In this document: piece after piece, positions 53,319 through 62,070 of the stretch
Layout: each line of letters begins with the position of its first letter
How positions within the stretch are numbered: position 1 is the first letter of the stretch
Assembly: GCF_002094305.1 (NCBI RefSeq)
Contig: NZ_LWTX01000008.1
Location: 171,133-235,132, forward strand
Source of the DNA: Prescottella equi
GTDB lineage: Bacteria; Actinomycetota; Actinomycetes; Mycobacteriales; Mycobacteriaceae
Length of the DNA stretch: 64,000 nt
Direction: 5' to 3'
Notes under the pieces: generated by a model
What the model was told of the DNA's origin: nothing
Databases searched by the model: none
Seen by the model: the letters and a program-made list of their open reading frames with translations, nothing else
Position numbers and translations under genes: made by a program

Positions 53319-54935
53319 TCAGCGCTCCATCCAGGCCTCGTCGAAGAGGACGACGTTGTCGATGCTGACGTTGGCGCCGTGCAGCTTCGGCGTCCACGCC
53401 GTGTACACGGCGGTCGGCGCCCACACCGCATACGGAACGGTCTCGTCGGCAAGCTTCTGAATGTCGTCGATGGCCGTCTGCTTCGCGTCGTCGCTGCCGG
53501 CGGTCTGCAGCTTCACCAGTAGAGCGTCCATCTCGGGCGAGTTGTAGCCCGCGGCATTGTTGCTCGACGTGCTGCCGAGCGACCCGTACAGGCGGAGCAG
53601 CGGTGCCGCGTCGATGAGCGACGCACCGCTGCGGGCGATGTCGAAGTCCCGATCGACGTAGACACGGCGAGTCAGGTCGGTGACGCTGTTGGCATACGCG
53701 ACCTCGACATCGAAACCGATCGAGTTCAGCGCGGCCTGTGCGGCGAGAGCACCCTGACGCGAGGCCTCCTCGTTGATGGCCACGTACGTGAGCTTGCCGT
53801 TGTAGCCGTCAGCCTTGGCCTGGCTCAGCAACTCCCGCGCCTGATCCGGATCGTAGGTGACGCCCTGCACGTCCTCGTTGTGCCACTTCGAGCCTTCCGG
53901 GAACATCGCCGAGCCGGCCGGTCCCTTTCCGCCATTCACACGCTGGTTCAAGGCCTCCGGATCGATTCCGAGCGCGATCGCCCGACGAACCCGGACGTCG
54001 GCACCCGGACGACCCTCGCGCTGATTGATCATTCCGATCGCGCCGAGCCCCTGGAGATCGCGATAGCCCTCGAGGCCGGCGTCGATCGCGCTGTCGATGA
54101 CCTCGGTGTTCCGGTAGAGATAGCCGGCGTTGAGCTCGCCACTGCGAATGGACTCGAACATGCCCTGGGCGTTGGCCGTGGGAACGAAGCGCAGACCCGC
54201 GAGTCGCGGCTTACCTCCTACGTAGTCGGCACGCGGCGCCAGCTCGAGCACCTCGTTGGGAGCGAACCGGGTGACGGTGAACGGCCCGGCGCCGATCGGC
54301 GTGAACGAACCCGACGCTTCCGAGCTCGGCGCCACGATCACACCGGGCCCGGCCGCGAGCAGCACCGGAAAGTCGGTCCACGGGCGTTGGAGCCGGATGA
54401 CCACCGTCTTCGCGTCGGGAGTCTCGACACCGGCAACCGAGTTCGTCCACACCTGCGCCACATCGCGCTTGGCCGCGACATAGCGGTCGAGACTCCACTT
54501 CACCGCGGCCGAATCGACCGGCGTCCCGTCGCTGAACGTGGCCCCGTCACGCAGCGTGACAGTCCAGGTCTGCCCGTCGTCGGAGGACTCGAGCCCGGCC
54601 GCCAACTGCGGTACGTACTGCGACTTCTCGAAGTCGTACCGCACCAGGGTGTCGTAAATCGCGGCCAGCTCGGTTCCGCCCGTCGACCCGGCCATCAGGG
54701 TCTTCGTCGGGTCCAGCGTCGCCGGGAAGCCGTACGACCCGTAGGTCACCACGCCGCCGTCGACGGGGTCGCCCTCGCCGGCACGATCGCCGACGTAGCC
54801 GATCGCGTACGCGCCACCGGCGTTCGCGGAGTCGCCGGAACCCTGGCCGTCAGCCGAAGCGCAGGCCGTCAAGGCCAGAGCACCGATGCTCACGACAGCT
54901 ACCGAGCGCCAACCGCGCCAAAGTCGATGCAACAT
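53319..54935 (-). CDS. ABC solute-binding lipoprotein, family 5 (DppA/OppA type)
   Basis: Lipoprotein of 538 residues with a lipobox LALTAC (Cys at about residue 26). PVDGGVVTYGSYGFPATLDPTK opens the family 5 binding fold, and ESSDDGQTWTVTLRDGATFSDGTPVDSAAVKWSLDRY is the family signature. Such proteins bind peptides, opines, nickel or other oligomers. No permease or ATPase gene is in this window, so its transporter must be elsewhere. Confidence 0.92.
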   Translation of the reverse strand: MLHRLWRGWRSVAVVSIGALALTACASADGQGSGDSANAGGAYAIGYVGDRAGEGDPVDGGVVTYGSYGFPATLDPTKTLMAGSTGGTELAAIYDTLVRYDFEKSQYVPQLAAGLESSDDGQTWTVTLRDGATFSDGTPVDSAAVKWSLDRYVAAKRDVAQVWTNSVAGVETPDAKTVVIRLQRPWTDFPVLLAAGPGVIVAPSSEASGSFTPIGAGPFTVTRFAPNEVLELAPRADYVGGKPRLAGLRFVPTANAQGMFESIRSGELNAGYLYRNTEVIDSAIDAGLEGYRDLQGLGAIGMINQREGRPGADVRVRRAIALGIDPEALNQRVNGGKGPAGSAMFPEGSKWHNEDVQGVTYDPDQARELLSQAKADGYNGKLTYVAINEEASRQGALAAQAALNSIGFDVEVAYANSVTDLTRRVYVDRDFDIARSGASLIDAAPLLRLYGSLGSTSSNNAAGYNSPEMDALLVKLQTAGSDDAKQTAIDDIQKLADETVPYAVWAPTAVYTAWTPKLHGANVSIDNVVLFDEAWMER

Positions 54936-55056
54936 ATCCGTCCTCTCGATGTGATGACTTCGCCGTTCGCAGCTGACGGCCGCCGACTTCTCGTGACAGC
55001 ACGTGCGGCGGGGAGCGAGACCGCGGTCCGCGCAGGCTCGCGGAAGAAAGAATCAG

Positions 55057-55074
55057 GTTCCAGTGACATGGAAC
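55057..55074. promoter_or_regulatory. 18-bp inverted repeat, possible operator
   Basis: GTTCCA-GTGACA-TGGAAC, perfect 6-base arms, 121 bases upstream of the solute-binding protein ATG. IclR-type operators are often palindromes of this size, so the IclR regulator encoded downstream is one candidate. Confidence 0.45.
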
Positions 55075-55135
55075 ACCATGAACGCACAGGTTTGCAAGAC
55101 ATATGACCTAATACGTCGAGTTCCGGCCAGCAAAA

Positions 55136-55150
55136 TAGAATTACGTTTCA
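55136..55150. promoter_or_regulatory. Candidate KstR-like TetR operator, kshA promoter
   Basis: TAGAATTACGTTTCA matches TAGAACCACGTTCCA at 63406 in 12 of 15 bases and fits TAGAAYNNNGTTYCA. It is 241 bases upstream of kshA. Confidence 0.5.
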
Positions 55151-55391
55151 CCCCACCTGCATGTCAGGGAAGAGCCAAGGGTCTTCGCGATTCCCAATTC
55201 CGCTGCTGTAGAGTCGCTCTCGCGCGACAGTGCCCTTGCAACCACATCGCTACCGGTCCGAACCGGACGTATCCGCCAGAGATGCGTGACTCACGAGCGG
55301 CCGGCGCCCTTCGCGGGACCACTGTGTATTCGGCGTCCCCGATTGATCCTGCAGGAAGTACCACCGATTATCACCAATGTATGGGAAACAC

Positions 55392-56546
55392 ATGACGACA
55401 TCAGCGACAGGCAGCAGCGAGGTCCGGATGATCGAGGCTGGCGAGGCGCCGACAAGATTCGCGCGCGGTTGGCACTGCATCGGCCTCACCAGGGATTTCA
55501 CCGACGGTAAGCCGCATCCGATCCATGCCTTCGGCACCAAGTTGGTGGTGTTCGCGGACAGCGAGGGCGATCTGAAGGTTCTCGACGCGTACTGCCGGCA
55601 CATGGGTGGCGACCTGAGCCAGGGCGAGATCAAGGGCGACTCGGTGGCGTGTCCGTTCCACGACTGGCGCTGGAACGGCAAGGGCCGCTGCACCGACATC
55701 CCCTACGCCCGCCGCGTGCCGCCGCTCGCCAAGACCCGCGCGTGGACCACGATGGAAAAGGACGGACTGCTGTTCGTCTGGCACGACCCCGAGGGCAACC
55801 AGCCGCCGGCCGAGGTCACCATCCCGGAGATGACCGCCCCCGGTGAGGAGTGGACCGACTGGGTGTGGAAGCAGATCACCATCGACACCAACTGCCGCGA
55901 GATCATCGACAACGTCGTCGACATGGCGCACTTCTTCTACGTGCACTACGGCTTCCCGATCAAGTTCGAGAACATCTTCGAGGGCCACATCGCCACCCAG
56001 TTCCACGAGGGCGTCGGGCGCGAGGACATGGCCCGGCCCACCAAGGACGGACAGGCGGCCTCCACGGGCAACAGCTCGGTCGCGGCGTACTACGGCCCGT
56101 CCTTCATGATCGACGAGTTGACCTACCACTACCCGGATTTCGACATCGACTCGATCCTGATCAACTGCCACTACCCGATCTCGCCGAACAAGTTCGTCCT
56201 CATGTACGGCATCAAGGTCAAGCAGAGCGAGTCGGTCAGTGGCGCGAAGGCGAACGCACTGGCCGCCGGGATGGCCAAGTTCATCGCGATCGGGTTCGAG
56301 CAGGACGTCGCGATCTGGAAGAACAAGACCCGCATCGAGAACCCGCTGCTGTGCGAGGAAGACGGGCCCGTCTACCAGCTGCGCCGCTGGTACGAGCAGT
56401 TCTACGTCGACGTCGCCGACATCAGCCCGGACATGACCAACCGTTTCGAGTTCGAGATGGACACCACCAAGCCGGTCGCGGCCTGGCGGCGCGAGGTCGC
56501 CGAGAACATGGAGCGACGGGCGGCCTCCGCAGCGATCGGGAACTGA
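55392..56546 (+). CDS. kshA: 3-ketosteroid 9alpha-hydroxylase oxygenase subunit (Rieske)
   Basis: Rieske non-heme iron oxygenase of 384 residues. The [2Fe-2S] ligands are Cys68-x-His70 and Cys87-x2-His90 (CRHMGG...CPFHDW). The mononuclear iron site is in IIDNVVDMAHFFYVHYG (His180, His185), with the third ligand Asp in FEQDVAIWKNKTRI. ARGWHCIGL, FGTKLVVFADS and YQLRRWYEQFYVDVAD match KshA closely. It hydroxylates C9 of 3-keto-steroids, leading to B-ring opening. The reductase KshB is not in the window. ATG 55392 is chosen over 55377 because it matches the KshA N-terminal length. Confidence 0.92.
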   Translation: MTTSATGSSEVRMIEAGEAPTRFARGWHCIGLTRDFTDGKPHPIHAFGTKLVVFADSEGDLKVLDAYCRHMGGDLSQGEIKGDSVACPFHDWRWNGKGRCTDIPYARRVPPLAKTRAWTTMEKDGLLFVWHDPEGNQPPAEVTIPEMTAPGEEWTDWVWKQITIDTNCREIIDNVVDMAHFFYVHYGFPIKFENIFEGHIATQFHEGVGREDMARPTKDGQAASTGNSSVAAYYGPSFMIDELTYHYPDFDIDSILINCHYPISPNKFVLMYGIKVKQSESVSGAKANALAAGMAKFIAIGFEQDVAIWKNKTRIENPLLCEEDGPVYQLRRWYEQFYVDVADISPDMTNRFEFEMDTTKPVAAWRREVAENMERRAASAAIGN

Positions 56547-56562
56547 CGACACCGAAGACGTC

Positions 56563-56609
56563 TGCGACAGGACCGGCCGCGCGGTGCCCGCGCGGCCGGT
56601 CTTGTCGCA
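56563..56609. terminator. Strong hairpin terminator after kshA
   Basis: TGCGACA (56563-56569) pairs with TGTCGCA (56603-56609), and GACCGGCCGCGCG pairs with CGCGCGGCCGGTC inside it, with a TGCC loop. It lies between the convergent kshA and TetR genes. Confidence 0.8.
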
Positions 56610-56638
56610 GAACAATATTGGAAGTCGAACCGTACCGG

Positions 56639-57253
56639 CTACTCGCCGAGCACCAGCCGCGACACGTCCTGAACGTTACGCAAAGCCTCGGGGAATCCGA
56701 TGCGTCCGGTCGTCCACAGGACGAGCGAATTGAGCATCGTGCTGCCGATCGACAACGACGCGAGGCGTGCCCGCTCGGCGGGCACGCCTTCCATCAGCTC
56801 GAACAGCATCTTCCGGTTCGCGGCAGAGCGTTCGTCGAGTGTGTCTCGCACGTACGGATCGTCGGAGGTCTGCAATTCGACCTCGAGACGTGCGAAGTTC
56901 GGTCCTCGCTGGAATGCCTTCATCTGGCGCGTGTAGAGGTCCACGACACGATCGAGGACCGAACCGTGCGCATTTCGGCGCCGACCCGTTTCGCGTTCCT
57001 CCGCCAGCCGTTCGGCGAGAATGTCGTTCCAGGCCACCATTGCGGCCGCCAGGAGGTGCTGCTTCGCCGGGAAGTACCGGTAGAGCGTCCCGAGGGCCAC
57101 CCCGGACCGCTCCGAGACCTCTCGCATCTGTATCCGGTCGGGGCTGGTCTCGGCGAGCATCTCGATCACGGTGTCGAGCAGGTGCCGCCGGCGCGCACGC
57201 TGCGCGTCGGTCATGTCGTCGGGGCTCATCGGCACGGCCACGGATTCGGTCAC
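56639..57253 (-). CDS. TetR family regulator, KstR-like
   Basis: Repressor of 204 residues. RRRHLLDTVIEMLAETSPDRIQMREVSERSGVALGTLYRYFPAKQHLLAAAM closely resembles the DNA-binding part of KstR, the mycobacterial cholesterol-catabolism repressor, and the C-terminal ending FPEALRNVQDVSRLVLGE is also similar. It is the last gene of the six-gene operon and 16 bases after an SDR gene. The start is a GTG. Candidate operators TAGAAYNNNGTTYCA are at 55136, 63330 and 63406. Confidence 0.9.
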   Translation of the reverse strand: MTESVAVPMSPDDMTDAQRARRRHLLDTVIEMLAETSPDRIQMREVSERSGVALGTLYRYFPAKQHLLAAAMVAWNDILAERLAEERETGRRRNAHGSVLDRVVDLYTRQMKAFQRGPNFARLEVELQTSDDPYVRDTLDERSAANRKMLFELMEGVPAERARLASLSIGSTMLNSLVLWTTGRIGFPEALRNVQDVSRLVLGE

Positions 57254-57269
57254 GAAGGCAGCCTAATCG

Positions 57270-58145
57270 TCAACCTGTCACCGCCGACTCCGGCTCCGGC
57301 GACGGGGTCGTCAGATACCCGCCCAGCACGTCGCGCAATTCGTCCTGGCTCCACCGCGACGCCGAGCGCAGGCTCGTCTCGACGGCGGGCGGCGTCATCA
57401 CGTCGATCCGGTCCCCGTACGCGACCAGTACTCGACCGTTGACCGACTCGGCGGCTGGTGAGGCGAGGTAGACGACGAGCGGCGCAACGTGTTCGACCGA
57501 CAGCGGGTCGTCTCCCCCTTCCGGACGCGGCCCGAACACGTCGCTCGTCATGGCCGTGCGTGCCCGGGGACAGATGGCGTTGGCCCGCACACCGAAGGCC
57601 TCGCACCCCCGGGCGGTGGACATCGTCAGGGCGACGACACCTGCCTTGGACGCCGCGTAGTTGGCGGCCCCCGGCGGGCCGGACGCGTACGCCTCCGACG
57701 ACGTGTTGACGATGCGCGCGTAGACCGGCGCCCCACTGTCCTTCGCCCGTCGTCGCCAGTGGTCGGTCGCCGCGCGCGTCGTGAGAAACGTGCTGCGCAG
57801 ATTGACCCGCAGCACGGCGTCCCACTCGTCGGCGGACATGTTGAACACCATCCGGTCCCGAATGATGCCGGCGTTGTTCACCAGGATGTCGAGGCGGCCG
57901 AAACGTTCCACCGCGAGCGCGACGAGCCGGTCCGCGGTGGCCTGCTCACCGACGTCACCCACACACGTCACGACGGACCCGCCGGCGCTGCGGATCTCCG
58001 CAGCGACGTCTTCGATCCGGGAGCTACGGGCGTTGATCACCAGGTCGGCACCCGCTTCCGCGAGGGCGAGGGCCTCGGCACGGCCGAGCCCCTCGCTGGC
58101 TCCGGTGACGATCGCGCTACGACCACGCAGGAGTCCACCGGTCAT
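57270..58145 (-). CDS. Short-chain dehydrogenase/reductase
   Basis: Oxidoreductase of 291 residues with TGASEGLGRAEA, NNAGIIRD, NTSSEAYAS and YAASK. It resembles the 17beta-hydroxysteroid or 3-hydroxyacyl-CoA dehydrogenase-like SDRs of the MFE-2 type, which share the RDRMVFNMSADEWDAVLRVNL motif. The ATG overlaps the tandem acyl-CoA dehydrogenase stop (ATGA). A C-terminal 40-residue tail (ASRWSQDELRDVLGGY) is extra compared with simple SDRs. Confidence 0.9.
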   Translation of the reverse strand: MTGGLLRGRSAIVTGASEGLGRAEALALAEAGADLVINARSSRIEDVAAEIRSAGGSVVTCVGDVGEQATADRLVALAVERFGRLDILVNNAGIIRDRMVFNMSADEWDAVLRVNLRSTFLTTRAATDHWRRRAKDSGAPVYARIVNTSSEAYASGPPGAANYAASKAGVVALTMSTARGCEAFGVRANAICPRARTAMTSDVFGPRPEGGDDPLSVEHVAPLVVYLASPAAESVNGRVLVAYGDRIDVMTPPAVETSLRSASRWSQDELRDVLGGYLTTPSPEPESAVTG

Positions 58146-60343
58146 CGTGGTTCCCGTGGCAGCCCGAGGATCTGCTCCGAGATGACGTTGAGCTGGATTT
58201 CGAGCGTGCCGCCACCGATCAGCAGCTTCGGCGTGGCCAGGTATGCCTTGGCCGCGCGCCCGCCACCGGTGACGTCCGGGCCCAGGCCGCCCAGGGCGGC
58301 CTCCGGCCCGAACCATTCGAGCACCTGCGCCGTCGCATCCGTGATGTGCTGCGCAGACGCCGCCTTGAGCGCACTCGCCTCGACACCCGGGTTCAGACCC
58401 GACAGCCGCTTGAGGACGCTGCGATGCGCGAGCGCATCGAGGGCCCCGGTGGTAGACGTGATCCGACCGAGCGCAGGCAGCGCGTCGTGCCGAGTGTCCG
58501 GGTCCAGCGTCCGCGCCACCTCGACCGGATCGAAGCGGTACCCGCTCGCAACCGGGGTGTTTCCCATCGCGACCCGCTCGTTCGCCAGCGTCGTGCGGGC
58601 CACCTTCCAGCCCTCTCCGGGCGCACCCACCAGGTCGGCGTCGGGAACGAAGACACCGTCGAGAACGACCTCGTTGAACATGCTGTCGCCGTTCGCCTCC
58701 CGCAGCGGCCGGACTTCCACGCCCGGCGCCGACATGTCGACGAGGAAGAAGCTGATGCCCCGATGCTTGGGGGCGTCACGGTCGGTCCGCGCCAGGCAGA
58801 TGCCCCAGTGCGCCTCGTACGCCTTCGAGTTCCACACCTTGTTGCCGTCGATACGCCAGCCTCCGTCGACCTTGGTGGCGGAGGTCGTCAACGACGCCAG
58901 ATCGGATCCCGCGCCGGGCTCGGAGAACAGCTGGCACCAGATGATCTCGCCGCGCAACGTCGGAACAACGAGTCGTTCCATCTGTTCCTCGGTGCCGTAC
59001 TCGAAGATCGACGGCAACGCCCACTCACCGATGACGGTGCTGGGTTGGGGAACTCCGGCGCGATCGAACTCCTCCGCGAGAATCAGCTGAGCGGCGGTAT
59101 CGGCGCCCAGGCCGTACGGCTCGGGGTAGTGCGGCGCGACCAACCCCCGATCGGCGAGCAGCACCCGAGCCGCCACCGGGTCGAGTGCTGCGGCCTCGGC
59201 GATCGTCGCCGCGACACCCGCCCGGAACTCCGGCCGGTCCGGAACCCCCAGCACCGCTTCCCGTTCGGTGGTCAGCGCCAGTTCACCGGCGCGGCGGGCC
59301 CACGCGTCCTGCGAACCACCGAGCGCGAGCAGGCTCACGACACGTCGCCAGTACAGGTGGATGTCGTGCTCCCAGGTGTTGCCGATGCCACCGAGCAGCG
59401 TGAGCGCCTCGAGTACCACGTCGACGGCCTCGCGGCGCACCACCGTCGCGGTCCGCGCGGCCGCGAGTGCCAACTGCTGCCGGTCGCCGCTGTCCGCGGC
59501 CGACACGGCGTCCCACACCGAACTGGTCATCACCTCGAGCCGGATGAACAACTGCGCACACTTGTGCTTGATCGCCTGGAACGAGCCGATGGGGCGCCCG
59601 AACTGCTCGCGGATCTTCGCGTACGCCAAGCTTGTCTCCTGTGCCCACCGGGCGACGCCGACGGCCTCGGCGCACTGCAGCACCGCGGCGATCGCCGCGA
59701 CCTCGTCCGCCCCGGCGCCGAGGACGTTCTCGGCCGGGATCCGGGTGTCGGACAGGCGCACCCGGCCGAGGGCGCGGGTCAGGTCGACGCCTTCTTCGGC
59801 GAGGACCTCCACACCCGCGTCACTCGCCGACACGACGAACCACACCGGACGCTCACCGGACTGCCCCGCCAGCACGAGGATCTCGGCACCCGGAGCACCG
59901 AGCACTGGTACCGTCTCGCCGCCGGCGACCACTTCGTCGCCGTCGCCGTCGAGGGTGACGGTCCCCGTCCCCAGCGCCACCGCGGCGGTGGCGCCGCCGG
60001 CCAGTCGCGGAAGCAACGCCTTGCGCGCCGCGTCGGTCCCGTGGGACTGGATGACGGCGCTCGCGGTGACCGTCGGCAGCAACGGTCCGGGGATCAGCCC
60101 GTACCCGGACTGCTCCAGTGCCACCGCGAGTTCGAGCAGGCCCGCACCCGCCCCGTCGTACTCCTCGGCGAGGTGTAGCGACGGAATACCCATACCTACC
60201 AACTGTTCCCAGAAGGCGGGCCGAGCACCGCGCGCGAGGTCGTCGAACTGCCCGCGTGTCCGTTCCACGGGAGCCTCGCGGGCCGCGAACCGCGTCAGCG
60301 AGTCGGCGAGCGCGTCGTGATCTGCTCCGATACCGATCGGCAT
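58142..60343 (-). CDS. Tandem-domain acyl-CoA dehydrogenase (fused FadE pair)
   Basis: Flavoprotein of 733 residues, twice the normal size. Domain 1 (about 1-355) keeps AYAKIREQFGRPIGSFQAIKHKCAQ and TWEHDIHLYWRR but has a degenerate middle strand region. Domain 2 (about 365-733) has the complete FAD motif LFSEPGAGSDLASLTTSA and the ending GGTLEIQLNVISEQILGLPREP, but lacks a WEHD-type segment. The pair mimics the two chains of heterotetrameric FadE28/FadE29-type steroid side-chain dehydrogenases, each contributing part of one active site. Confidence 0.9.
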   Translation of the reverse strand: MPIGIGADHDALADSLTRFAAREAPVERTRGQFDDLARGARPAFWEQLVGMGIPSLHLAEEYDGAGAGLLELAVALEQSGYGLIPGPLLPTVTASAVIQSHGTDAARKALLPRLAGGATAAVALGTGTVTLDGDGDEVVAGGETVPVLGAPGAEILVLAGQSGERPVWFVVSASDAGVEVLAEEGVDLTRALGRVRLSDTRIPAENVLGAGADEVAAIAAVLQCAEAVGVARWAQETSLAYAKIREQFGRPIGSFQAIKHKCAQLFIRLEVMTSSVWDAVSAADSGDRQQLALAAARTATVVRREAVDVVLEALTLLGGIGNTWEHDIHLYWRRVVSLLALGGSQDAWARRAGELALTTEREAVLGVPDRPEFRAGVAATIAEAAALDPVAARVLLADRGLVAPHYPEPYGLGADTAAQLILAEEFDRAGVPQPSTVIGEWALPSIFEYGTEEQMERLVVPTLRGEIIWCQLFSEPGAGSDLASLTTSATKVDGGWRIDGNKVWNSKAYEAHWGICLARTDRDAPKHRGISFFLVDMSAPGVEVRPLREANGDSMFNEVVLDGVFVPDADLVGAPGEGWKVARTTLANERVAMGNTPVASGYRFDPVEVARTLDPDTRHDALPALGRITSTTGALDALAHRSVLKRLSGLNPGVEASALKAASAQHITDATAQVLEWFGPEAALGGLGPDVTGGGRAAKAYLATPKLLIGGGTLEIQLNVISEQILGLPREPR

Positions 60344-60349
60344 GTCCGA

Positions 60350-61213
60350 TCAACCTTTCAGTTTGAGCACCTTGCGGGCGTTCTCGTGCAGGAACTTCGG
60401 CCACACCTCGTCTTTGAACGGCACGCTCGGCATGTCGCCGAAGATCCGGTCCAGGGTCAGCCCCGCAGGGAAGTAGCCGGCGTAGATGATCTTGTCGGCG
60501 CCGCGCGTGTTCGCGTAGTCGACGATCGCCTTCGGGTAGTGCTTGGGCGCGAACGCCGAGGTCGAGTAGTAGAGGTTCGGCCATTTGATCATCAGTTTGA
60601 CGGCCAGATCCTCCCACGGTTCGCAGCCGTGCCGCGTGACGAACACCAGATCCGGGAAATCGAACATGACGTCGTCGATGAGTTCGACGTGCTGGACCGC
60701 CGACTTCAGTCGCGGCCCCGCGATACCTGCACACGCGAAGATCGGGATGTCGAGCTCGACGCACTTTGCGTAGATCGGATACATCTGCGGCGCGTTGAGC
60801 GCCACCTGAGGGAACGTGCCCGCGGCGAACGAACTCACCGAGAGGATGCCGAATTCCTCGTACTCACGGGTCATCCGGGCCAATGTGCCCATGATGTCGT
60901 TGGGATCGACCGCCGACCCCTGCGGCACGAATCGGTCCGGGAACATGCGGACGGCGCGCTGCCCGGATTCCTTGGCCATGCTGACCATGCCGATCTCGAT
61001 GCCGTGCTTGTCCATCTCGTGCAGCGTCACCGAGATCGGATCGTCGGTCGCGAGGTCCGGCACACCCTTGAACATGTACTGCGCGGGCATGGTGAACTCG
61101 TCGTTGCTCTCGCGGTCCTTCGTCTGCCGCGTGATGAACGCGTACTCGTCGTAGCCGGCCTCCCGGAAACCGATGTGCGTGTCGACAATGGGGATACCGT
61201 CGTAGGGCGTCAT
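60350..61213 (-). CDS. Amidohydrolase family 2, atypical metal site
   Basis: TIM-barrel protein of 287 residues, ACMSD-like. VDTHIGF has Asp-x-His where most members have His-x-His or Asp-x-His-x-H, RHGCEPWED supplies the barrel His, but the position of the final metal Asp (SDYPH in its neighbours at 37839 and 62067) reads IIYAGYFPAGLTL, without Asp. It may use another residue, a single metal, or be non-hydrolytic. The start overlaps the SDR stop (ATGA); 6 bases separate it from the acyl-CoA dehydrogenase. Confidence 0.85.
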   Translation of the reverse strand: MTPYDGIPIVDTHIGFREAGYDEYAFITRQTKDRESNDEFTMPAQYMFKGVPDLATDDPISVTLHEMDKHGIEIGMVSMAKESGQRAVRMFPDRFVPQGSAVDPNDIMGTLARMTREYEEFGILSVSSFAAGTFPQVALNAPQMYPIYAKCVELDIPIFACAGIAGPRLKSAVQHVELIDDVMFDFPDLVFVTRHGCEPWEDLAVKLMIKWPNLYYSTSAFAPKHYPKAIVDYANTRGADKIIYAGYFPAGLTLDRIFGDMPSVPFKDEVWPKFLHENARKVLKLKG

Positions 61214-62070
61214 GCGTTCTGCTCCTTCGCGATAGGCCTGCCGTGGAGGTCCCGGACCGTCAGCCTCTCACGCTCGAGGATGTCCAGACTCGCCTCGACG
61301 TTGCCGGTGTAGTGCGGTGCGGCGTCGCACAACCACGTCACCGCTTCGACCATCTCCTCGAGGGATTCCGGAACGAACCACTCGGTGCCGACCATGTCGG
61401 ACGCCACCGACATCGCGCCGGCCGTGGCGACCGCTGATCGTGGCCGGACCGCGTTGACCCGGATGCCGGTGCCGTTCAGCTCGGCGGCCAGGCCGGCCGT
61501 CATCCGGTCCTGGGCGGCTTTGCTCATTCCGTACAGCGCGGTGCCGTGGATGTCGGCATCCAGATCGGTCTCGCCCTCGGGCAGTGGTTCGACCGGACGG
61601 ATCCGTGCGGTACCGCTGGTGATGTTGACGATCCAGCCCTCACCCCGCTCCCGCATGCCCGGGATCACCCGCTGCGCGAGGTCGAGCGGCGCATGCACGT
61701 TCACCTCGAACGTCAGATGCGCACGCTTGGCCGGGTAGCTCCGCAACGGCTGGAAGATCGCGGCCGCCGCATTGTTGACGAGGATGTCGATCGGTCCCCC
61801 CAGCGCCTTCTCCGACTCCGGGACGATCCGCGCCCGGGAGTCGGGATCCTCGAGGGCTGCGGGGACGATCGCCACGGTGCCCCCGGCCGCACGGATCATT
61901 TCGGCCGTCCGGGCAAGGGTGCCGTCGAATCCGCGATCGGGCTCGTCGACCGTGCGCGCCACGATTGCGACGGCAGCGCCCTCTGCCGCGAGGCGTTTCG
62001 CGATGCCGGCGCCGATACCTCGACTGGCTCCGGTGACGATCGCACGCCGGCCGTCCAGACGGCCGGTCAT
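61210..62070 (-). CDS. Short-chain dehydrogenase/reductase
   Basis: Oxidoreductase of 286 residues. TGASRGIGAGIA, NNAAAA, NITSGT and YGMSK are the SDR motifs. It is similar to the SDR at 39090 in the insertion after the glycine motif (RTVDEPDRGFDGTLARTAEMIR) and in the DILVNNAAA/AERVNAVRP layout, suggesting related substrates in the two clusters. ATGA overlaps link it to the amidohydrolase genes on both sides. Confidence 0.9.
   Translation of the reverse strand: MTGRLDGRRAIVTGASRGIGAGIAKRLAAEGAAVAIVARTVDEPDRGFDGTLARTAEMIRAAGGTVAIVPAALEDPDSRARIVPESEKALGGPIDILVNNAAAAIFQPLRSYPAKRAHLTFEVNVHAPLDLAQRVIPGMRERGEGWIVNITSGTARIRPVEPLPEGETDLDADIHGTALYGMSKAAQDRMTAGLAAELNGTGIRVNAVRPRSAVATAGAMSVASDMVGTEWFVPESLEEMVEAVTWLCDAAPHYTGNVEASLDILERERLTVRDLHGRPIAKEQNA

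Larger units (their letters stand above)
54936..55391. other. Intergenic promoter region, divergent
   Basis: A 456-base region between the divergent solute-binding protein and kshA starts; base composition from 55040 to 55150 is clearly more AT-rich than the genes. It holds an 18-bp inverted repeat at 55057 and a TetR-type site at 55136. An open frame of 130 codons here has atypical composition and no convincing ribosome-binding site, so I do not call a gene. No RNA structure was recognised. Confidence 0.7.

Noticed and set aside
55003..55395. Possible 130-codon gene between the solute-binding protein and kshA
   Set aside because: Amino-acid composition and third-position GC differ from real genes here, and the region carries operator-like repeats.
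58346..60178. Plus-strand 610-codon frame opposite the tandem acyl-CoA dehydrogenase
   Set aside because: Antisense shadow with Arg/His/Gln-rich translation; the minus strand shows complete FadE motifs.
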